Assembly (NCBI GenBank): GCA_006503475.1
Contig: RSEH01000181.1
Coordinates: 1 to 64,000, forward strand
Direction of reading: 5' to 3'
From: Stentor roeselii
Lineage: Eukaryota; Ciliophora; Heterotrichea; Heterotrichida; Stentoridae
DNA: 64,000 bases
Shown here: positions 56,520 through 64,000 of the stretch, piece by piece
How the letters are laid out: each line of letters begins with the position of its first letter
Numbering within the stretch: the stretch's first letter is position 1
The notes under the pieces: generated by a model
Told to the model about the DNA's origin: nothing
The model's input: only the letters and a program-made list of their open reading frames with translations
Databases searched by the model: none
Position numbers and translations under genes: made by a program

Positions 56520-58031
56520 TTATTTCTTTTCAATATTTTTCTTCTCTTCCATATCACCTTCAAACTTGTTGCTGTTAAACATATCCTTAAACATCTGTTT
56601 TCCGAATTCAAAAGTCATCCGAGTAAGCAACTTAGCCTTTTCCATCTTCATTCCAGTATCAGGCAACGATTCAATCATTTTCGGACCAATATTCAAAGTT
56701 TTCATCTGATAAACTTCTTCTTCTTGAACCAAAATTTTCAAGTTTTCTTTTTGAATATAAAGAAAAGCTGGAGAAATTTTATGGAAGGTGATGACTTCCA
56801 TATTTGAGTTGAAAATATTGAAATTTGAATTAGAGATGAGAAAAATGAATCTTTCACAGTCAGAAACGATTACTTTTAAGTATTTTTGGGGGTAAACACT
56901 TGACATGTCAAGCTTTTCGCCTCCTTTTAGTGAAAAGTTGTGAACTCCACCTGTTTGAGTCACGTAAATTATTCTGAGCTGATGTCTTATTAGGTAAGAA
57001 GAAACTATTTTTTCATCGTTTTTGAAAAAATCGATTGAATCTTGCTCAATTAACTTTTTTTCTGTTATCTGTCCTTTCCACATCTTTTTTTGTATATTTG
57101 AGTAAAATAGGATCAGCTCAGGAACTGAACCTGGAATGAAAAGGTCGAAATCTATCGTGATTATTTTTTGGATTCGTTTTGAGATGTAGTTTTCGAGTAG
57201 GATGATCAAAGTTAGCTTTGATTCGAAAAGTCTGATTGATATTAATGACTGTATGGGGCTAGTCTTTAATACCTGAATCAACTTTATATCCTCAGAAATC
57301 AAAATCCCTTTATGAACAGTTTCCCAGTTAGGACTAAGCGAACCATTCTGATCATCAATTTTTTTGATTTGAATTTCAATGCTGACCAGTTTTTCAATAT
57401 TAAACAGTCCCTGTAAAAAGCCTAATAATTTTTCTGAAATACTTTGTTTTAATACTTCAACTTTTCCTTTAACTTGATGCAAAATTTCCTTAGTTTTTAT
57501 TAAAACGAACTCACTAAATTCTTCTTTACTGACTTTAAAAAAATCCTGAAAGTTTTCTATGATTTGTTTATGAATTATTTCAGCATTTAAAGTCTTCAAT
57601 TTGAGTATTTTTTCTTTAAACAATGCTTCTTTTTCTGACAAAATCAAATCTGATACAAACATTTTTGGGATTCTTTCAAAATAAATGAAGTGAGATTTCA
57701 ATGACTCAATAATCATATGCACAGCATCGACATTATAATCGATTATTGATGATTTTAACTTGAAAAATTTTCCTGAGAGTTTTTTGATGAACTGATCTTT
57801 GACGATGTTAATGTTAGGGATTATCATTTTCAGCTCATTTCTATAAAATTTCATGATTTTGATAAAATTATCATAAGAATCTGCAGGGATTTCGAATAAC
57901 TCGCCTAATAGCACCTCATTCATTTTAGAGATTCTGGTTAGCACCTTGTCATGAGTGTGGTCGAATTCTTTTTTACTGACTCTCCAGATGTAGATAATAC
58001 CGAGATATGATTCGATAAGCTCTTCGCCCAT
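56520..58031 (-). CDS. hypothetical protein, 503 aa
   Basis: No family is recognised. The first half (to about residue 215) is helical, with a regular mix of hydrophobic and charged residues. The second half looks beta-rich, with strings such as ISIRLFESKLTLIILLE, FIFLISNSNFNIFNSNMEVI and FHKISPAFLYI that suggest a propeller-like domain. The C-terminal tail is basic (EEKKNIEKK). There is no signal peptide or membrane segment. ATAAATG abuts the start. It is tandem with neighbours on both sides (20 and 28 nt). Confidence 0.6.
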   Translation of the reverse strand: MGEELIESYLGIIYIWRVSKKEFDHTHDKVLTRISKMNEVLLGELFEIPADSYDNFIKIMKFYRNELKMIIPNINIVKDQFIKKLSGKFFKLKSSIIDYNVDAVHMIIESLKSHFIYFERIPKMFVSDLILSEKEALFKEKILKLKTLNAEIIHKQIIENFQDFFKVSKEEFSEFVLIKTKEILHQVKGKVEVLKQSISEKLLGFLQGLFNIEKLVSIEIQIKKIDDQNGSLSPNWETVHKGILISEDIKLIQVLKTSPIQSLISIRLFESKLTLIILLENYISKRIQKIITIDFDLFIPGSVPELILFYSNIQKKMWKGQITEKKLIEQDSIDFFKNDEKIVSSYLIRHQLRIIYVTQTGGVHNFSLKGGEKLDMSSVYPQKYLKVIVSDCERFIFLISNSNFNIFNSNMEVITFHKISPAFLYIQKENLKILVQEEEVYQMKTLNIGPKMIESLPDTGMKMEKAKLLTRMTFEFGKQMFKDMFNSNKFEGDMEEKKNIEKK

Positions 58032-58059
58032 TTATAATCAACAAGACTGATTATCTATA

Positions 58060-58305
58060 CTAAATATCTGGCTCACCAGTTTGAGGAATCAAAGGTGGGG
58101 TAAATAACGGGTCAATCAATCGAAGTTCATCAATAGTAACAACGGTTTTCGTATTCCTATGCAATCTTTTATTTTCTTCAATAATCCTCTGACTCATGAT
58201 CTGCAGTTCCTCATTAGAATAAGGTCTTTCTTCTTTATTATAAGCACTAACAAACCAATACATAGCTCCTCCTCCAATGAGGGATCCAATGACAGTGAAA
58301 ATCAT
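58060..58305 (-). CDS. small single-pass membrane protein, 81 aa
   Basis: The N-terminal 20 residues (MIFTVIGSLIGGGAMYWFVS) form a glycine-containing membrane segment. A charged helical stretch follows (EELQIMSQRIIEENKRLHR), then a Pro-rich tail. The pattern fits a small organellar or ER membrane protein; no family is recognised. Its start codon is only 11 nt from the PRIM1 start on the opposite strand, so the two genes share a minimal divergent promoter. ATAAATG precedes the start. Confidence 0.55.
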   Translation of the reverse strand: MIFTVIGSLIGGGAMYWFVSAYNKEERPYSNEELQIMSQRIIEENKRLHRNTKTVVTIDELRLIDPLFTPPLIPQTGEPDI

Positions 58306-58316
58306 TTATAACTAAA

Positions 58317-59462
58317 ATGTCTGAATCAGCGATGGACCTGTACTATTCCCGCGTATTTCCCGCAGTCCTGATATACAAGTGGCTATCAGACGGGCGAGAC
58401 CCGAGGTCAAAAGACCCTTATTTTGAAGAAACCTTTTCACGACGCGAGTTTTCTTTCACCCTCCCCGGGGACATTTACTGTCGACACAAGTCCTTCGAGA
58501 CTCCCGAAGACCTTATCAAAGAGCTCTGCAAAGAAAAACCTGAAAAAATCGACATCGGGGCAGTTTGGACTTTGCCCCCCAAGTCAAGAAACTCTTACAC
58601 AAACAGCAAACGCTATGAGACTGTTCAAAAAGAATTCGTCATTGATATTGATATGACTGACTACGATAACATCAGGACCTGCTGCAAAGGCGCAACTATT
58701 TGCAAGAAATGTTGGAAGTTCTTAGCTGTTGCCTGCAAAAGTGTCGACATGGCCTTGAATTACTCTTTCGGGTACAATCTTCGCCTTTGGGTATTTTCAG
58801 GACGTAGAGGGATTCATTGCTGGGTTTCAGATCCTGAAGCGAAACGATTGAATGACTTTAAAAGGAAGTTTTTGATTGAGTTTTTAAATTCTGGGCCAAA
58901 GCTTCATACTCCTTTCATTGAAATTAATAAGAGAATCTTGGAGCAAGCCTTTGAAGAAATAATTGTGAATGACCAGGGCTTGTTCGATGACCCGACTCAC
59001 ATGAACACAGTGGTTGAGTTGATAGTGGAGGGTGGAATATCGAGAAATGATTTGTTTAAAGACCAAGGACACGTTTCAGGCCGAGCTTTTTGGCAACTGA
59101 TAAAATCAAAAAACCTCCAACCCCTTATGATGATGAAGATTTATTACAAGTTTTTATACCCGAGACTTGACGTGCATGTGAGCACTTCCACCAACCATCT
59201 TCTGAAGTCGCCCTTCAGCATCCATCCCGCAACCTGCAAAGTCTGCATTCCTTTCGATGCACGACTTGTGGACTCTTTCGACTTGGACCTGGTCCCAACA
59301 GTTGAAGAAGCCGTTGAAGGTTCATCTGAATTCACTAAAGCGATTCAGTACTTCGAGACTTTCTTACATGAAGTGATGATTCGAGGGTTAGCAGAGAAGT
59401 CAAAATATTTAGAATTCGTCAGAGAAAACCAAGAAAAAAGTGATTACATGGAAATTAATTAA
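58317..59462 (+). CDS. PRIM1: DNA primase catalytic small subunit
   Basis: PRIM1 makes the RNA primers for DNA polymerase alpha. The 381-aa product has the archaeo-eukaryotic primase motifs. REFSFTL comes early; the metal-binding pair is in FVIDIDMTDYDNIR (Asp110, Asp112); a zinc-binding cysteine cluster lies at 122-132 (CC..CKKC); and WVFSGRRGIHCWVSD (about 158-172) carries the nucleotide-binding Arg and His. DVHVSTSTNHLLKSPFSIHP matches the third motif. Length is near human PRIM1 (420 aa). The catalytic residues look intact. Its stop is 9 nt from that of the converging coiled-coil gene. Confidence 0.93.
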   Translation: MSESAMDLYYSRVFPAVLIYKWLSDGRDPRSKDPYFEETFSRREFSFTLPGDIYCRHKSFETPEDLIKELCKEKPEKIDIGAVWTLPPKSRNSYTNSKRYETVQKEFVIDIDMTDYDNIRTCCKGATICKKCWKFLAVACKSVDMALNYSFGYNLRLWVFSGRRGIHCWVSDPEAKRLNDFKRKFLIEFLNSGPKLHTPFIEINKRILEQAFEEIIVNDQGLFDDPTHMNTVVELIVEGGISRNDLFKDQGHVSGRAFWQLIKSKNLQPLMMMKIYYKFLYPRLDVHVSTSTNHLLKSPFSIHPATCKVCIPFDARLVDSFDLDLVPTVEEAVEGSSEFTKAIQYFETFLHEVMIRGLAEKSKYLEFVRENQEKSDYMEIN

Positions 59463-59471
59463 AATTAACAC

Positions 59472-62400
59472 TTAAAACAAAGTCTCGTTTTTTCGTCTTG
59501 AGTTTGCCTGACGAATGTGCCTTTTGATGTCACTTGTTAAGATACTTGGAACAGTCGGAGGCCTGATGGGTCCGAGTTTCTTGCTGAGGGAAGGAAGACG
59601 CATTGCTTCTAGTTTAGACTCTTCGAAGTCCTCAGAGTGCTTGTAAATACTTCTTAAATGCACTGGAGTCATCGGCTCTTCTTCTCGGTGGATCGAGTCT
59701 GCACTTTGCTGTCGCAGATGAGAAGGTCTGACGTGGTCTTCTGAAGAGAATCTCGTGTTTTTCAGGTTTTCCTTGCCTGAATCGACTGTTGGCGCTAGAC
59801 TTGCCCTTGGGATCTCGATTATGCTGACTTGGATTGACTTTTCGACTAGTTCTTTTAATTTTGATGGTCCTTGTTGGTGGATTGAGTTGAAATCAGGTGA
59901 ATTTGAATCAGTTTGACTTGAGAATTCTTTTGTTTCAACTTCGTATTTGAATTGGGTTTCTTGACTTTGCATTTCATCTTTGCTTGAAATCAACTTTTTC
60001 AGTTCTGTTTCTAGAACTTGGATCTTTTCTTCTAATACCGCGAAAGGATTTTTTTCTCTTTTTAGGTACCTGGGAACTTTATTGAGCCAGTCGGTCATCT
60101 GCTTGTTTAAATCGTAATGTTTCAGTCGAAGTTCTTCATATTCTTCTCGGGTTTTCTTGAGTTCTTCTGTTGTTCTAGAAAAGCTTTCTGTAAGGTCTTC
60201 GTTATTCATGAAACTTCGATTTAGTTGCAGGTCTTGCTCAAAAACTCGTTGTTTACAAGTCTCAAGTTCTTCTTCTGACTGCTTCAGCGAAATCTGAGCT
60301 TTTTGCAGTTGTTCATCGGTTGAAAGAAATTTCTGAAAGTTTATCAAAGCCTGGTTCCAGACCTCTTCACATTCCATTGATTTTCTATCAATATCTCTTG
60401 AGTTTTCCGCCTTGATTTCTTCGATTTCAGCGAAAACTTCTAAAAGTTTTTCTCTGTTTTCCTTTTCGATGGAATTCATGATGACTGTTAAAGTTTTATT
60501 TTTTCTGGAAAACTCTTCTTCTAAACTTCGAACATTCAGAATTTCTTCGAATAATTCTCGGTTCTTCGCAAGAGATCTTTCTAATGTGGAAGACTTTTCT
60601 TCTAAGGCTGCTGACAAAGAATTGCATTTCATTTGAGCGTCGTTTAGCTTGTCTTCTGCTGTGATTAAGTTTTTACTTGTTGCTGAATGAGACTTCTGCT
60701 CTTCTTCGTAACGATAAATCCAGTTTTCTCTTATTCGCTTCTCGGAAGTTAGGATGTCGTTTAAGTTGTTTATTTTTTCTTGAAGGGTTTCTTTTGTGGT
60801 TTCGAATTGTCTTTCGGTTGACTTTATACGGATTGATAGGGTTGTTATTTCGCCGTTTAGATCGGATTCATTGTTTTTTAGGTTTTCGAGCTCATTTTTT
60901 AGTTCTTTTATGTGCTGTCTGGATAGCTTTAGATCGTCCGATTTTTCATCGAGTTTTTGTTTTAGGTGCTCGTTTAACTCTTCGACTACTCGCCGACCTT
61001 TGTTCATTTCTTCGATTTTTTCTTGGGAACGTTTAACCTGATCCTTCATCTCATTTTCAATCATCAAACTACTATCAAGAGCAACAGCAAGTCGATCCCT
61101 TTCCCTTTCCAAGTTTTCACTAAGTTTCGCAAGTTCATCAACCTTAACCCTATATTTTTCAAATCCAGCTTTAAAAACAGCTTCAGACTCCTTAATAATC
61201 ATATACTCCTGTTCAAAATGTTTATTTTTTTCATGCTCCTCAGCATAAGTCTGCTGCAATTCAAAAATCCTATCATTAAACAATTTCTTTTCCGCCTGAT
61301 GTTCATTAATAATTGCGTCAAGTTTATTAATCTGTACTTTACAAATATCAATTTCAAACCGATGATCATCAAGAGCGATTTTCTTCTGAGCAATTTCATT
61401 GAAACAATCACTAAGACTATTTTGCAATCGACTGACATGCGTATTAAGGTCATCTATTTTAATCGCCGAGGCATCAAGTCGATTTTCAAGACTTTGGTTA
61501 ATAGTCTGAAGCTGATTATACATCTCTTCCATTCTCTTCATTTCTTGTTCAGCTTCTATTTTTCCTTGAATCAAGTCATTAGCCCTTTTTTTCTCTTTTG
61601 AAACTTGGTCAGTCTTCGAGTCGATGAGTCTTTGCTGATCCTGGACCATTTCATTTAGTTGATCCATGCGAGTGCTGAGGTCTCTTTGCTTGGCGTACAT
61701 CTGGTTAAGTTTACTTTCGAACTGAAGTCTCAAAGCGACTTCCTCTTCATGTCCAGAGCCTCTCTGCATGAGTTCATCTTCAAGTTCTTCTCTTTTCGCG
61801 ATTTCCTTCTGCAGGTCTTTTTGCACATCTCTGAGTTGTGACCTGACAACATTCATATTATCAACAAGTCGTTTCGAGTGTTCTTCCATAAGTGAAATTT
61901 GCCCTTTGTACTCATTTTCCAGTTGTTCCAGCTCTTCCCGCTTTTCCAGGTTGAGAGTCGTGATGATCATTTCATAGTCAAGTTGACAGCAGTACTCTAA
62001 AAGAATAGCAAAAACTTTCCAGATGTTTGTCACGATTGAGTATTTTTTGTTGGTGTGTTCGAGGACCCGAAGCACGAGTTCGTAAAAGCCGATGGAATGG
62101 ACGAATAGCGACTGGTACAAACGATCGATTTCAGCTGAAGGCAGCCCTGAATTGAGCAACGAGGACCTGTCGATGCCGTATCTCACTAAAGGAAGTCGGT
62201 TTTCTTGCTTTAAAAGAGATGAAGCGACTTCAAAGCCTTCTGCATCTGAAACTGTGCTGTTTAACCAGGACTCTAGAATGCGAGGGTTCAGTTTGTATGA
62301 CTGTCTTCCGGTCTCTCTTGAAAACACTGAGCGCTTTGATGACTGGCTTCGAGGACCTGATAAACCTGTCATTGGATGACGCTTGTTTTCTATTCTTCGT

Positions 62401-62555
62401 CGCAGGGTCTCTGCATTTGATTGCTTTAGAGAATCGAAAAAGGTTGGCCTTGCCTGGTCTTCTGGAAGCTTCGCTGTGAAACGATTGAGGATTATTTGCT
62501 GCAGTTTAGAACTCGATTCAACGATTCCTTTTGTTGGGGTTATTGAAGAAGTCAT
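59472..62555 (-). CDS. large coiled-coil protein, 1027 aa
   Basis: Residues 1-100 are basic and disordered. About 100-215 is a compact helical domain (YQSLFVHSIGFYELVLRVLE, then IWKVFAILLEYCCQLDYEMI). From about 215 to 860 it is a nearly continuous coiled coil. The C-terminal 165 residues are Ser/Pro-rich and disordered, with a basic end (RRKNE). It could be a ciliary or basal-body structural protein, but no family can be assigned. Single exon. It is 9 nt from PRIM1 (convergent) and 19 nt downstream of the gene at 62575. Confidence 0.7.
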   Translation of the reverse strand: MTSSITPTKGIVESSSKLQQIILNRFTAKLPEDQARPTFFDSLKQSNAETLRRRIENKRHPMTGLSGPRSQSSKRSVFSRETGRQSYKLNPRILESWLNSTVSDAEGFEVASSLLKQENRLPLVRYGIDRSSLLNSGLPSAEIDRLYQSLFVHSIGFYELVLRVLEHTNKKYSIVTNIWKVFAILLEYCCQLDYEMIITTLNLEKREELEQLENEYKGQISLMEEHSKRLVDNMNVVRSQLRDVQKDLQKEIAKREELEDELMQRGSGHEEEVALRLQFESKLNQMYAKQRDLSTRMDQLNEMVQDQQRLIDSKTDQVSKEKKRANDLIQGKIEAEQEMKRMEEMYNQLQTINQSLENRLDASAIKIDDLNTHVSRLQNSLSDCFNEIAQKKIALDDHRFEIDICKVQINKLDAIINEHQAEKKLFNDRIFELQQTYAEEHEKNKHFEQEYMIIKESEAVFKAGFEKYRVKVDELAKLSENLERERDRLAVALDSSLMIENEMKDQVKRSQEKIEEMNKGRRVVEELNEHLKQKLDEKSDDLKLSRQHIKELKNELENLKNNESDLNGEITTLSIRIKSTERQFETTKETLQEKINNLNDILTSEKRIRENWIYRYEEEQKSHSATSKNLITAEDKLNDAQMKCNSLSAALEEKSSTLERSLAKNRELFEEILNVRSLEEEFSRKNKTLTVIMNSIEKENREKLLEVFAEIEEIKAENSRDIDRKSMECEEVWNQALINFQKFLSTDEQLQKAQISLKQSEEELETCKQRVFEQDLQLNRSFMNNEDLTESFSRTTEELKKTREEYEELRLKHYDLNKQMTDWLNKVPRYLKREKNPFAVLEEKIQVLETELKKLISSKDEMQSQETQFKYEVETKEFSSQTDSNSPDFNSIHQQGPSKLKELVEKSIQVSIIEIPRASLAPTVDSGKENLKNTRFSSEDHVRPSHLRQQSADSIHREEEPMTPVHLRSIYKHSEDFEESKLEAMRLPSLSKKLGPIRPPTVPSILTSDIKRHIRQANSRRKNETLF

Positions 62556-62574
62556 TTTTTTAAGTTAAGAATAA

Positions 62575-63390
62575 TTAATTTTTTCTTATCTGCTGGAATT
62601 TTGAGATCTTTTCGTTTAACTTGAACTTGGTTTCTTCGTCTTGAAGGAAAAGGCTGTGGAAATGACTGCTGGTGTTTAGAAGTTCTTTGATTTTTAATGA
62701 TTTTTCTGAAATTTTTTCTTGTTTTAATTGAATTTGAGTCTCCAGGTCTTGAATTTCTTGAAGAAGGACTTGATGGGATATGTCGAGAGTGAAAGACTCT
62801 TGTTCTTCACTTTGATGTTCTTTTATGAGATTTGAGATTATTTGTTTTGAAGAGTCTTTTTGGATTAACTTGCTTGATGACTCGTTTTTGTTGTTGGCCA
62901 GTTGGGCTTCAGCAGAGTTGATTTCACTTGTCATGAACTCGGTGTATGAATGAAGGTCGCTTTTTAACTTTGAATTAGCTTTTTCTACTTCGGATAACTG
63001 TGAGTCTTTTTCGATTATTCTTGATTTTAACTCGTCTGAATGCCCCTGGGCTTCGATTATCAGGTGCTTGTATTGAGAAAGCTTTTGCATGTGTTCTTGG
63101 ATTTCATTCAGCTTTTCCATGTATTCTTTGTTTTCTGAAAGGCTGGGCTCTTTAAATGTGCGCGGGCTTGATAGTTCGTCTGGCATGAACTTTATTTGCT
63201 TTTGGATCACGGTGGTTCTTGTGTAGGGATTCGTGGTTAGAAGGTGCTTTGGAGCATTTAGGAATCTTGAACGTTTTGATGCACTTTTTGGCTCGAACGG
63301 TGAGTCTTTGAGATAAAATAGGTCCATTTTAATAGGGGATTTAATGGGTTGCGTCAGGATGGGGACTGAATTAATTTTAGATGCTGACAC
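62575..63390 (-). CDS. coiled-coil protein, 271 aa
   Basis: The first 80 residues are basic and Ser/Pro-rich, containing several short phosphorylation-type sites. Residues about 85-265 are a charged coiled coil with Gln-, Glu- and Lys-rich heptads. There is no signal or membrane segment, and no family is recognised. The large coiled-coil gene starts 19 nt downstream on the same strand, and both are of similar character, so they might act in the same structure; this is only an inference from adjacency. Confidence 0.6.
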   Translation of the reverse strand: MSASKINSVPILTQPIKSPIKMDLFYLKDSPFEPKSASKRSRFLNAPKHLLTTNPYTRTTVIQKQIKFMPDELSSPRTFKEPSLSENKEYMEKLNEIQEHMQKLSQYKHLIIEAQGHSDELKSRIIEKDSQLSEVEKANSKLKSDLHSYTEFMTSEINSAEAQLANNKNESSSKLIQKDSSKQIISNLIKEHQSEEQESFTLDISHQVLLQEIQDLETQIQLKQEKISEKSLKIKELLNTSSHFHSLFLQDEETKFKLNEKISKFQQIRKN

Positions 63391-64000
63391 TAGTTACGAG
63401 ATTAATAGTTAAATCTCATTAGATATTCCAGATTATTACTTATCAACTTTTCAGAGCTCAAAAAATCAAAAATTTTCTTTATAAACCCCAGAATCGTTTA
63501 GAGAGATAAATATATTAAAGTCTCTCAAGCCTAAGGATAGGTACTGAGATCTTTGAGGCTGACATTTATTCCTAGTAAATTTTTATCGTGACAATAAATA
63601 TTCCTCATCGCTTATTAATTCAACGTAATCTGTGATCGATTTTCTCAGAAACCCATCAATTGTTGATTGTCTTTCCAAGGGCTGCCATCAGCTCTAATTA
63701 CAAAAATCTTCAGCTTTTCAGTAAAAATAATTTTCGCTAAATCACTTAAATATAAGGAAAAGAGATTTTTTTTTAAGATTTCAGTAAGCTTGTTGGAAGA
63801 AGTAAGAAACTCTCTGAATCGCTTAGGAACATTGCTAGAGTTTGCTGATCTTTTGAAAGGAATTGCATAGCACTGGTATAAATATAATGCTCGGCTTTTA
63901 CCCTACCAGGGTGAAGCTAGTGATCTTGAATGTGATTCTGTGGCAGAGAAGACTGAATGAGATCAGTCTCATCAGGTCCAGAATATCAATAAGCTGATTA
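63391..64000. other. right-end region without a settled gene
   Basis: No gene can be fixed here. A frame ending in TAG at 63868-63870 reads as a plausible charged C-terminus (for example LLEEVRNSLNRLGTLLEFAD). A TATA-like run (TATAAATATAATG) at about 63877-63889 precedes a 36-codon frame from 63887 to 63997. Other frames in both strands are also open there. Two short hairpins (ACCCT-ACC-AGGGT near 63900, TGAGA-TCAG-TCTCA near 63958) occur. A gene start or end cut by the window edge is likely. Confidence 0.35.

Noticed and set aside
63887-63997. Resemblance to the U2 snRNA 5' end (CTCGGCTTTT)
   Set aside because: The branch-pairing GTAGTA block and the rest of the highly conserved U2 core are missing.
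1-64000. Ciliate codes with TAA/TAG as Gln or TGA as Trp
   Set aside because: All three stops end recognisable proteins (for example TGA at the end of INTS3), and homologous Trp positions use TGG.
1-64000. Mobile elements, viral fossils, CRISPR arrays, rRNA genes, telomere repeats
   Set aside because: I found no transposase, reverse transcriptase, capsid or integrase sequence, no long terminal or tandem repeats, and no rRNA or telomere-like repeats.

Overview
The window is gene-dense nuclear DNA from a heterotrich ciliate, most likely Stentor or a close relative. Three things point there. First, ordinary-looking genes end in TAA, TAG and TGA, and no long gene has in-frame TAA/TAG read as Gln or TGA read as Trp. 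This argues against the Tetrahymena/Paramecium code and the Blepharisma code. Second, ten genes are interrupted by introns of only 15 nt (one of 16 nt); removing these restores known protein families exactly. Third, the DNA is AT-rich, with about 48 genes in 64 kb and almost no space between them. The species is inferred; no marker gene is present.

Layout. 1-1113 is AT-rich and nearly empty. 1114-8396: a Lys-rich small protein, an EF-hand-like protein, DNAAF1, a membrane RBR ubiquitin ligase, an unknown, the MICOS subunit MIC10, a DHHC palmitoyltransferase and a repeat-bearing conserved protein. 8423-22116: a small unknown, Integrator subunit INTS3, a C2HC zinc-finger protein, a USP53/54-like deubiquitinase, an FGFR1OP2/SIKE-like coiled coil, an unknown, a PB1-plus-membrane protein, OCRL/INPP5B, CLEC16A and a Bot1p/mS45-like mitoribosomal protein. 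22143-34157: an unknown, kinesin-1 heavy chain, a membrane cyclic-nucleotide phosphodiesterase, a protein with a CaaX-like end, an Aurora-type kinase with a coiled-coil tail, an unknown, an alpha/beta hydrolase and a cyclic-nucleotide-binding protein. 34220-44200: RAD21 kleisin, a coiled coil, an unknown, a transcription-type cyclin, an MFS transporter, fumarase, a theta-like GST, a small membrane protein, ZNF207/BuGZ and a coiled coil. 44498-54627: a P4-ATPase flippase, an F-box-like protein, TIP41, an anoctamin and a divergent CK1 kinase. 55082-63390: a tail-anchored coiled coil, three unknowns, the PRIM1 primase subunit and two coiled-coil proteins. 63391-64000 has no gene I can fix.

The genes do not form one pathway. 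Several themes recur: cilia (DNAAF1, possibly the repeat protein and the coiled coils), endolysosomal and phosphoinositide traffic (OCRL, CLEC16A, flippase, anoctamin), ubiquitin (RBR, USP, F-box), cyclic-nucleotide signalling (PDE, CNB protein), chromosomes and replication (RAD21, PRIM1, BuGZ, Aurora) and mitochondria (MIC10, mS45, fumarase).

The most striking features concern genome architecture. Introns are 15-16 nt with an adenine at a fixed place. Tandem genes are commonly 12-20 nt apart, and once 3 nt. Two divergent start codons are 2 nt apart, and two convergent genes share one CTAG as both stop codons. An ATAAATG or ATAAATATG box abuts about 14 of the 48 start codons. I saw no transposon, viral element, CRISPR array, rRNA or tRNA.
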